Shown here: one piece after another, positions 47,619 through 55,006 of the stretch
Numbering within the stretch: position 1 is the first letter of the stretch
How the letters are laid out: every line of letters begins with the position of its first letter
Assembly (NCBI GenBank): GCA_938092135.1
Contig: CALLJL010000008.1
Span: 128,019-192,018 of the forward strand
Direction: 5' to 3'
DNA length: 64,000 nucleotides
Source: an uncultured bacterium
GTDB lineage: Bacteria; Acidobacteriota; Aminicenantia; Aminicenantales; CALLJL01
Notes under the pieces: model-generated
Told to the model about the DNA's origin: nothing
What the model saw: only the letters and a program-made list of their open reading frames with translations
Databases searched by the model: none
Position numbers and translations under genes: made by a program

Positions 47619-47789
47619 AAAAGGTTTAAAAGACGAAAAAAGAAATTTAATAATTGAAATTAAAGAAAAAGGTTCCTTTGAAATCTCGAGGATTCGGTAT
47701 AAAACAAAAAAATCAACAAGAAATTTTAAATTTTTGAGATAATTAATCGAACCATAAAACAAAAATAAATAAAAAAATGGAGGGAAATA

Positions 47790-49373
47790 ATGGGAGGAAA
47801 GGGAATGACAGCGAAAGAGAGGATAACAGTCAGCCATAAATATATCCGTTCAAAAAAGAGTGTTTTCCTTTTATTTATCTCTGTGTTTTTTCCCTTTTTA
47901 ATCTCTGGTGCGTGGGGCGAGAAGCCAGGGGTTGCAGCCTCAAAATTAAAAATAGAGAAGGAAAAGAAGTTTGTTCTTGATTGGCTTTCCCAGCCTGAAA
48001 TAATCGAAAAATTTGGCCGTATTTCTGACGCCATCTGGTCCTATGCAGAACTTGGCCTTCAGGAATATAAATCCTCAAAACTTCTAGCCGATACGCTTGA
48101 AAAGGCCGGGTTTACGGTAGAACGGGGCGTGGCCGGTATGCCCACAGCCTTTGTGGCTTCCTATGGATCGGGTAAACCGGTAATTGCCATTTTGGGAGAA
48201 TATGATGCTTTGCCTATGCTTTCTCAGAAAGGTCGAGTACCCAGGCAGGAGCCGCTAATTCCAGGCGCGCCAGGACATGGCTGCGGCCATAATACCATGG
48301 GAACAGCGGCTGCGGCCGCAGCTATAGCGGTTAAAGAAGCCATGGTTCAATTTGGTTTAAAAGGAACTATAAGAATGTATGGTTCACCGGCTGAAGAAAC
48401 TTTGATTAGCCGTCCTTTTATGGTTCGGGCCGGTTTATTTAAAGATGTCGATGTCGTCATTGATAATCATAGCTCTTCAGATTTCGGTACTGATTATGGA
48501 GTGAGTGGAAACGCCCTTTTCTCCGTAATTTTTACTTTTAAAGGGAAAACGGCTCATGGCGCTTCAGCCTGGCTAGGTCGAAGCGCTCTGGATGCGGTGG
48601 AATTAATGAATATTGCCGCCAATTATTTTCGCGAACACCTGAATCTTGGACACAGGCTTCATTATGTAATTACTGCTGGCGGTGAAGCCCCAAATGTCGT
48701 CCCCGATAAGGCCAGTGTCTGGTATTACATCCGTAACAGCGACGAAAGGGTTGAGGAAATGTTTCAAAAAATTGTCAACTGTGCTAAGGCAGCGGCCCTG
48801 GCCACAGAAACTGAGTTGGCCGAAGTTAGGGTTTTGAGTGCTGTTCATCAACGACATGCTAATAAGGCTCTGGCTGAGCTATTTCAGCGCAATATTGAGC
48901 TTGTAGGCATGCCCGAGTGGTCAGAGGAAGAGGAAGCCTTTGCTCGAGCCTTACAGAAAGAACTGGGGGTTGAAGAAAGGGGGATGCCCAAAAAAGTCAG
49001 CTCCCTCAGGGAGCCCAGGGGAATAGAAATTGGAGGTGGATCTTCCGACGTCGGCGACGTTTCTCTAATCGCTCCTTTGGCCACAATTCGCTTTCCCGGC
49101 CAGGTTCCTGGAGCCATTGGTCACCATTGGTCTTCGGTAGCCTGTAATTACGGCTCAACTGCCTGGAAAGGATTAAATGTAGGGGCGAAAGCGATGGCCG
49201 CTTCAGCGATTGACCTGCTCCTTAAACCTCATGAGCTCAAAAAAATTAGAGATGAATTTGAAGCTTATTCTAAAAGTCATCCCTATAAGTCTTTTCTACC
49301 ACCAGAAGCTCAGCCACCCTTAGATCTTAATGAAGACCTGATGAAAAAATGGCGGCCTTTTCTCGACAAATAA
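47790..49373 (+). CDS. Exported M20-family amidohydrolase (AbgB-like)
   Basis: A 527-aa metal-dependent amidohydrolase. A signal segment covers about 25-45. GEYDALP (about 131-137), GHGCGHNTMGTAAAAAA and YGSPAEE carry the metal ligands; the dimerisation domain contains GKTAHGASAWLGRSALDAVELM. The length and RGIEIGGGSSDVGDVS region match the aminobenzoyl-glutamate/indole-acetyl amino acid hydrolase branch. It releases amino acids from N-acyl or aryl conjugates. GGAGGG precedes the ATG; the second in-frame ATG at residue 6 also has an AGGAAAGG site, so the start may be 15 nt later. Confidence 0.88.
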   Translation: MGGKGMTAKERITVSHKYIRSKKSVFLLFISVFFPFLISGAWGEKPGVAASKLKIEKEKKFVLDWLSQPEIIEKFGRISDAIWSYAELGLQEYKSSKLLADTLEKAGFTVERGVAGMPTAFVASYGSGKPVIAILGEYDALPMLSQKGRVPRQEPLIPGAPGHGCGHNTMGTAAAAAAIAVKEAMVQFGLKGTIRMYGSPAEETLISRPFMVRAGLFKDVDVVIDNHSSSDFGTDYGVSGNALFSVIFTFKGKTAHGASAWLGRSALDAVELMNIAANYFREHLNLGHRLHYVITAGGEAPNVVPDKASVWYYIRNSDERVEEMFQKIVNCAKAAALATETELAEVRVLSAVHQRHANKALAELFQRNIELVGMPEWSEEEEAFARALQKELGVEERGMPKKVSSLREPRGIEIGGGSSDVGDVSLIAPLATIRFPGQVPGAIGHHWSSVACNYGSTAWKGLNVGAKAMAASAIDLLLKPHELKKIRDEFEAYSKSHPYKSFLPPEAQPPLDLNEDLMKKWRPFLDK

Positions 49374-49429
49374 GCTGGCCTTTAAGTTAATATTTTTAGC
49401 TCTGCTAATTATAGTTAAATAAAAAATAG

Positions 49430-50584
49430 TCAAAATAAAAGAAAGTCTTTGATTTTACTTTCCCTTTTAGCCAGATTAATTTTCCGCCCTTTCCAGGTTA
49501 CATTCCTAAGACAATAAGTATAAAAAAGGCTCCGGAAAAAGATAAGGATGAAAAAAATTAGAAAAACTGGGTAAAAGAGGGCTGGAAATGAGCCAAAATT
49601 GCCCAATCGGCTTAAAGCAAAATTTATTTGTCCGGCATAAATAAAATAAATAATTAAATTCATTATGACCATTGACCGCTGCGGAGCAATTAATCCTTTT
49701 ATTAAATTCAGGGGAGCTGAAAGGCAGAAGGTTACATAGCCAAGACAAAAAATAAGGCTTAAGGGATTTGAGGAAAGAGCTCCTAAGGCAAAATTTTTTG
49801 TCCAGCCCTCCACAAGCTGCCAAAAACCTTGGGGATACATTCGAAAGGAAAGACTGTCCATGCCACCGTATAAATGAACAGAAAGCCCTTTTTCCTGAAA
49901 GCGACGGCCAAGGGCGATATCCTCAAGAATTTTATCGCGAACAGCCTGATGACCCCCAACATTAAAATAATCCTGGCGGTGACAAACAAGGCATGGACCA
50001 TAAGCACCAGCCGGTTTTAAAATTTTTTTAGCCAGAAAAGAAAGGCTTAAATTAAGACTAAGAATAAGATTAAAAAAGGCTGACAATTTTTCCTCATTCT
50101 TCTCCATGAAATGAAAAGGCTGAACCGAAATTAACCCTCTCTTCTCTTCATAGATTTCAACAAGTCGTAAAAGGGCGTCTTTTTCCAGAAAAACATCGGC
50201 ATCCAAAAAGATCAAGAGGTTGCCTTCAGCTTTAAGGGCTCCAAGCCAACAAGCCCAACTTTTTCCAAGCCAATTTTTAGGAAGCTCGGGAGCTTTAATA
50301 ACCTTAGCTCCAAAGCTAAAGGCGGTGGCCGCTGTTCTGTCCTCTGAATGATCATCCACAACGATTACTTCATAAGCAGACATCGTTTGTTGTCGAATGG
50401 AAGCCAATAATTTCTTAAGATTATTTTCCTCATTTCTCGCCGGAATAATTATTGATATCCGATATTTATAATTATCTATCTTTCCCTTTATGGCCGACTT
50501 CAATAAAGGTATTTTAGTGAAAGTAACATAGGCTATCAGGGCAAAAAATAGGGAGAGCAAAAAAACAGAAATATTAAAAATCAT
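49430..50584 (-). CDS. Membrane glycosyltransferase family 2 (CrtQ/CruC-like)
   Basis: A 384-aa enzyme. One N-terminal helix is followed by a GT-A domain (ISIIIPARNEENNLKKLL, VVDDHSEDRT, LIFLDADVFLEKDALL as DxD, GGHQAVRDKILEDIALGRRF) and three or four C-terminal helices from about 260. The arrangement resembles glycosyltransferases that decorate carotenoids or lipids at the membrane (CrtQ and relatives). No carotenoid gene is in the window, so the acceptor is unknown. No ribosome-binding site is visible before the ATG. Confidence 0.82.
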   Translation of the reverse strand: MIFNISVFLLSLFFALIAYVTFTKIPLLKSAIKGKIDNYKYRISIIIPARNEENNLKKLLASIRQQTMSAYEVIVVDDHSEDRTAATAFSFGAKVIKAPELPKNWLGKSWACWLGALKAEGNLLIFLDADVFLEKDALLRLVEIYEEKRGLISVQPFHFMEKNEEKLSAFFNLILSLNLSLSFLAKKILKPAGAYGPCLVCHRQDYFNVGGHQAVRDKILEDIALGRRFQEKGLSVHLYGGMDSLSFRMYPQGFWQLVEGWTKNFALGALSSNPLSLIFCLGYVTFCLSAPLNLIKGLIAPQRSMVIMNLIIYFIYAGQINFALSRLGNFGSFPALFYPVFLIFFILIFFRSLFYTYCLRNVTWKGRKINLAKRESKIKDFLLF

Positions 50585-50894
50585 GCTTAAATTTTATCAA
50601 AAAAAAATTTTCTTTAGATAAGGCTAATTCTAACTCTTCCCTTAGGCTTTTTTTCTAAATCAAAAGCCACAAATCGTTTGGTTTTATTCCCTGTAATTAA
50701 AGCGGCCTTTTCCGGCTAGAACTGAATTTTAAATTTCATTGATCAAATAAACAGGAAAATTCAAATCATATATATACTCATTATATTAAATTAGCTAAAT
50801 AAAAAATTATCTTTTCAAGCAAAGCCTTTTAGGATAATATAAAGGGAAATACTTTTAATAGCTATAAAAATCAATCAATCTATCGGAGTAAAAA
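50585..50894. other. Divergent intergenic region, no gene seen
   Basis: AT-rich spacer between the glycosyltransferase and the small lipoprotein genes. It must contain promoters for both directions, but I can name no boxes with confidence. Confidence 0.45.
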
Positions 50895-51218
50895 ATGAAA
50901 ATTCTATCGGCTTCATTTTTAATCATGGCGCTAATTTTTTCCCTGACAAGCTGTCTTCCCGGGCCAAACCCAGCGGAAAAATCGCCCTCTCCGCAGGGAA
51001 AAGTGGCCGGATTCTGGAAAGGACTTTGGCACGGCCTGCTCTCGCCCATAACCTTCATTATCTCGCTGTTTACTAAAAATGTCCGTTTCTATGAAGTTCA
51101 TAACAATGGTAACTGGTACAACTTCGGCTTTGTGCTCGGAGCTGGCCTTTTTCTAAGAGGAGGAATCTTAGGCTCACGGAAATTTCGTCGAACCAAAAAA
51201 GCTAATTTTTTGCCTTGA
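50895..51218 (+). CDS. Small conserved lipoprotein of unknown function
   Basis: A 107-aa protein. Residues 1-19 are a lipoprotein leader with LTSC at the end. After a short Pro/Ser linker come AGFWKGLWHGLLSPITFIISLF and VRFYEVHNNGNWYNFGFVLGAGLF split by a polar loop, a pattern I have seen in uncharacterised small membrane proteins of unrelated bacteria. Both halves are amphipathic enough to lie in a membrane. GGAG is 6 nt before the ATG. Function unknown. Confidence 0.75.
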   Translation: MKILSASFLIMALIFSLTSCLPGPNPAEKSPSPQGKVAGFWKGLWHGLLSPITFIISLFTKNVRFYEVHNNGNWYNFGFVLGAGLFLRGGILGSRKFRRTKKANFLP

Positions 51219-51790
51219 AGATACTCCCTCAAAGAAAGCTTTAATGAGGATGGACCCATAAAGGTGATTCTTCCACTTTCCAAAAGAGCCGGAATTATTT
51301 AACCTGAAAAATGAAATGATTGAAGTTTTGCCAAAATTCAGGGCATGAAACTTCTGGGAATTCCGTCAAAAATATGGAAAAAATATAATCTATATATTCA
51401 TTATTTGTTTTTCCAACAAATTAACTTGGAAGAGGGATAACCTTCCAGGTCCCAATTACTATGGTTATGGAAATGAAGGCAGCCGATCGTCCTGATTATG
51501 CCATGGTTGGTAAAATGGTAGCTATTAGAATGGCCCTATTCATGCATCTTGTTGCCTTTACGGATGCTTAGACCCCAATAGTTTTAATCCAAGCTTCATT
51601 AATCTTGCAAGGAGCCCCAGGATCAGGCTTCTTACTGAAAAAGGAACAGCCCAAGGAGCTGATTAAGAAGGAAAATTGGAGTGATTACGCTGGCAAGATA
51701 ACAAGATTTGACACGGCCCAAAAAGGCGCTGCCCAATATATTTTTTTAGATTGATTTTTATATTAAGATGAAGAAGAAGGGGAATAATTA
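51219..51790. other. 572-bp gap containing a broken gene
   Basis: Apart from the relic frame at 51461-51754 the stretch is AT-rich with no gene, RNA or strong hairpin. Confidence 0.5.
51461..51754 (+). pseudogene. Broken gene, one in-frame TAG in about 98 codons
   Basis: From ATG 51461 the frame reads MVMEMKAADRPDYAMVGKMV then AIRMALFMHLVAFTDA, meets TAG at 51569-51571, and continues in the same frame TPIVLIQASLILQGAPGSGF, LLKKEQPKELIKKENWSDYA and GKITRFDTAQKGAAQYIFLD to a TGA at 51752. Both halves look like real protein. I do not recognise the family. There is no ribosome-binding site and the upstream frame (LGRGITFQVPIT) is closed by TAA about 10 codons earlier, so it is probably the eroded remains of a longer gene. 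Confidence 0.55.
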
Positions 51791-54700
51791 ATGGAAACGA
51801 GAAATATCCTTCGCCCAGATACGGAAGTTTCCTTCCCCGAATTTGTCCTTCTCAAGGCCTCCGCCGGTACAGGGAAAACCCATGCTCTTACCCTTCGTTT
51901 CACCCAGTTTCTGCTGTCTGAAAAAATTAAAAACAACGATCTCCGACAGATTCTGGCCATAACCTTTACTCGGAACGCTGCCAAAGAAATGAAGAATCGA
52001 ATTATCCAGTGGCTTAAAGACTGTTATTTTGGCGAGCAATCCACCCTTTCTCAAATCCAGGAAGTGGTCAGGCTAGATAGGGAATCCCTGGCCTTGAAGG
52101 CCAAAAAGACCTTAGATAATTTGCTTTCTCGATACAGTGATTTTCAGGTGATGACCATCGACAGCTTTATGGCTGATGTCTTCAGAGCCTCAGCTATCGA
52201 TCTGGGCATCAGTCCTGATTTCGAAATCTCCCTTAATCCCTTCCCGCTTATTGATTATGCCTTTTATCGTTTTTTAAGAAAAGTCACTCCTGATTCAAAT
52301 GAGGGAAAAAGACTCGTGGAGATTGCCCATTCTTTTCACGAAATGAGGGGAGGTGATGCCGCCTATAAATGGGACCCTACTGAAGACATCAAAAATAAGT
52401 TTTTTGAGCTTTACCAGCGGTTGGCGGCTATGAACCGGCGACCCTGTCTTGATCTTAATTCCAATGAGCTGGCCACAGCTTATAAGAAAGTGCAGCAGGC
52501 TGTCGAAAGATTAGAAAAAATTGTTAATCAATTCGGACTTATCTTTAGCCAGAGTTCAAAGTTCCCAGAAATATTGCCGAGAATAAAAGCCGGGTCGCTG
52601 GCCGATTTGCTGGATAAAAAATGGCAGAAAATGCCCATTAATAAGCCCGACAATGGTAATCCAGCTCAGGTCAAAGGCTATGAACTAGCCCGAAAAGTTT
52701 GGGAAGAATTTAAAGAAAATTTAAAACTATATAAAATCGCCTATGCTCGCCTTTTTTTCCGGCCTTATCTTGAAACTTATGATGGTTTCCTCCATCTTTT
52801 GGGTGAAGCCAAAAGAGAAAGAAATATTATTCTTCTTGAAGATATTAGCTGCCAGTTGGCTTCATATTTAAATCAGGGAATTGTCCCTGATGTTTATTTT
52901 CGCCTGGGCGAAAGAATTTATCATTATTTAATTGATGAGTTTCAGGATACGTCCCCCCTTCAGTGGTTCAATCTCAAACCCTTAATTGAAAATTCCCTGG
53001 CGCAGGGAGGAAGCTTATTCATTGTTGGCGATACCAAGCAAGCCATTTATGGCTTCCGGGAGGCAGATTATGAAATCATGATGAATCTCGAAAGAGAGGT
53101 GGAGGGCTTTCGGCCTGCCAGGGTTGAATCCAGAGAACTGAGAGTTAACCGCCGCAGTCGAAAGAAAATCCTGGATTTTGTTCAAAAAATTTTTCCTGAG
53201 GGGGTTAAAAGATTAGAAGAATACAAAGATCTAGCGAAGAAAAGCGGGCTTGACGATTTCACCATGTTGGTTTCAGAAGAAAAGGAAAAAAATGGATATT
53301 CCGGTTATGTGGAGATTGAATTTTTTGCTCCCGATAACGAAGAGAAAGCCAGAAAAGGAGCTGAACAATTGTCGGGTCAAGCCGATGAAGAATGGTCCGA
53401 CCAGACATCGAAGGTCAAAGATAAAATCCAGAACCTCATCGAGGAGCTAAAAAGCCGAGGCTATAATTATTCGGATATAGCTATATTAACTTATAAGAAT
53501 GAATCAGTTATTAAAATTGCTGCCTGGCTCAATGAAAAAAGGATACCCTTTATCCCCTTTTCAGCTCTTGATATCAGGGAAAGAAAAATAATTCAAGAAA
53601 TACTGGCTTTACTTCGCTTTCTTGATTTTCCTCCTGATGATTTAAGTTTGGCTACTTTTTTATTAGGAGATCTTCTGGAAAAGGAGCTTCGCCGGGCTAA
53701 TATTTGCTTAAGCCGCGAAAGTCTTCAGGATTTTATCCTTCTCTGCCGTCAAAGAAAACAATATCCCCTTTATACAGCTTTCCGGAAACAATATGGAGAA
53801 ATCTGGAGTCGCTATTTTGAATTTCTTTTTAAGACTGTCGGCTATTCTCCCCTCTATGATTTAACCACCCAGATTTATCGTCTCTTTAGTGTTTTTGAGC
53901 ACTTTCCTGAGGAAGAGGCTTCCCTGGTGCGGCTTCTGGAAGTAATTAAAGAATTCGAAGGCCGGGGGAAAAACAATCTGAGGGAATTTCTCCTTTTTTC
54001 AAAACAGGAATTAGGAGATGAGAATCTTTGGACGATCGACGTGGCCGCCGAAATTGAAGCTGTTAAAATAATGACCATTCACAAAGCTAAGGGCCTCGGC
54101 TTTCCTGTAGTCATTCTTGTCCTTTTCCCTGAGGTTCCTCTCTACCCATCTTTTTATCTTCAGGAAAAAAAAGAATCCCTTTACCCCCCTGAATTTTATA
54201 TTTTAAAGCTTAAGAAGGAAATTGTGGAAGACTGCCCTGAATTGGCTCTGGTTTATGAAGATTATAAAAATAAAGAAAGGATAAATAAATTAAATACTTT
54301 ATATGTGGCTTTAACCAGGGCTTGCGACGAGCTTTATATAATTGGAATTAAGGGAAAAAAGTCATATTATCCTCTGTCACTCTTTGAAAAGCTGGATCTT
54401 CTTTCAGATCCTGAATATCAACCTCATCAGCCGAAACCCCCGGTCAGAAAAGAACGCTTCGAAAAGAGAGAAAAGATCATCCCTACCCTCAAACTGGCTG
54501 GGCCAATAGTTTTTCCCACAGTTCAAAAGATAACTTCTCACCGCCAGGAAAGGAAACTGGGCAGGTTAATCCATCAGTTGCTTTCTTCAATTGAATATCT
54601 TGAAGATAACTGGGAAGAAAGGCTTGACAAAGAGGCAGCCTATCTTCAAAGTCTTCAACCAGAAACGGACCTCATTGATAAGGCCAGAAAAACTGTTACT

Positions 54701-55006
54701 GGCCTTTTAAAAAACGCCATCTTTAGTGAATATTTTCGACGTAAAGAAGGCCGTCAGGTTTTTCGAGAAATGGCTATGGCCAATAGACAGGGTGAGCTAT
54801 TTCGAGCTGATCGGGTTATTGTTGATGGGGATTCAATCACTGTAATCGATTTTAAATTTAGCTCGGCTGAAGAAGAGGAACTCAAATCGAGCTATCGTCA
54901 ACAGATTAGAAATTATGCAGCAATTCTCAAAGAAATTTATCCCACTAAAATGGTTAGGGGTTTAATTATCTATCTTGATGACCATTCTTGGGAAAAGGTG
55001 GAATGA
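51791..55006 (+). CDS. addA: AddA/RecB-like UvrD-family helicase-nuclease
   Basis: A 1071-aa cytoplasmic DNA-repair enzyme. Motif I is ASAGTGKT (23-30); motif II region LIDEFQDTSPLQW, motif III GDTKQAIYGFREAD, motif V IMTIHKAKGLGFPVVIL and motif VI LYVALTRACDELYI follow in order. The last 120 residues form a RecB-type nuclease (RADRVIVDGDSITVIDFKF, YRQQIRNYA). With the overlapping next gene it should unwind and resect double-strand ends for RecA loading. A short ribosome-binding site (AAGGGG) lies before the ATG. Assignment to AddA rather than another RecB relative rests mainly on the neighbour. Confidence 0.9.
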   Translation: METRNILRPDTEVSFPEFVLLKASAGTGKTHALTLRFTQFLLSEKIKNNDLRQILAITFTRNAAKEMKNRIIQWLKDCYFGEQSTLSQIQEVVRLDRESLALKAKKTLDNLLSRYSDFQVMTIDSFMADVFRASAIDLGISPDFEISLNPFPLIDYAFYRFLRKVTPDSNEGKRLVEIAHSFHEMRGGDAAYKWDPTEDIKNKFFELYQRLAAMNRRPCLDLNSNELATAYKKVQQAVERLEKIVNQFGLIFSQSSKFPEILPRIKAGSLADLLDKKWQKMPINKPDNGNPAQVKGYELARKVWEEFKENLKLYKIAYARLFFRPYLETYDGFLHLLGEAKRERNIILLEDISCQLASYLNQGIVPDVYFRLGERIYHYLIDEFQDTSPLQWFNLKPLIENSLAQGGSLFIVGDTKQAIYGFREADYEIMMNLEREVEGFRPARVESRELRVNRRSRKKILDFVQKIFPEGVKRLEEYKDLAKKSGLDDFTMLVSEEKEKNGYSGYVEIEFFAPDNEEKARKGAEQLSGQADEEWSDQTSKVKDKIQNLIEELKSRGYNYSDIAILTYKNESVIKIAAWLNEKRIPFIPFSALDIRERKIIQEILALLRFLDFPPDDLSLATFLLGDLLEKELRRANICLSRESLQDFILLCRQRKQYPLYTAFRKQYGEIWSRYFEFLFKTVGYSPLYDLTTQIYRLFSVFEHFPEEEASLVRLLEVIKEFEGRGKNNLREFLLFSKQELGDENLWTIDVAAEIEAVKIMTIHKAKGLGFPVVILVLFPEVPLYPSFYLQEKKESLYPPEFYILKLKKEIVEDCPELALVYEDYKNKERINKLNTLYVALTRACDELYIIGIKGKKSYYPLSLFEKLDLLSDPEYQPHQPKPPVRKERFEKREKIIPTLKLAGPIVFPTVQKITSHRQERKLGRLIHQLLSSIEYLEDNWEERLDKEAAYLQSLQPETDLIDKARKTVTGLLKNAIFSEYFRRKEGRQVFREMAMANRQGELFRADRVIVDGDSITVIDFKFSSAEEEELKSSYRQQIRNYAAILKEIYPTKMVRGLIIYLDDHSWEKVE

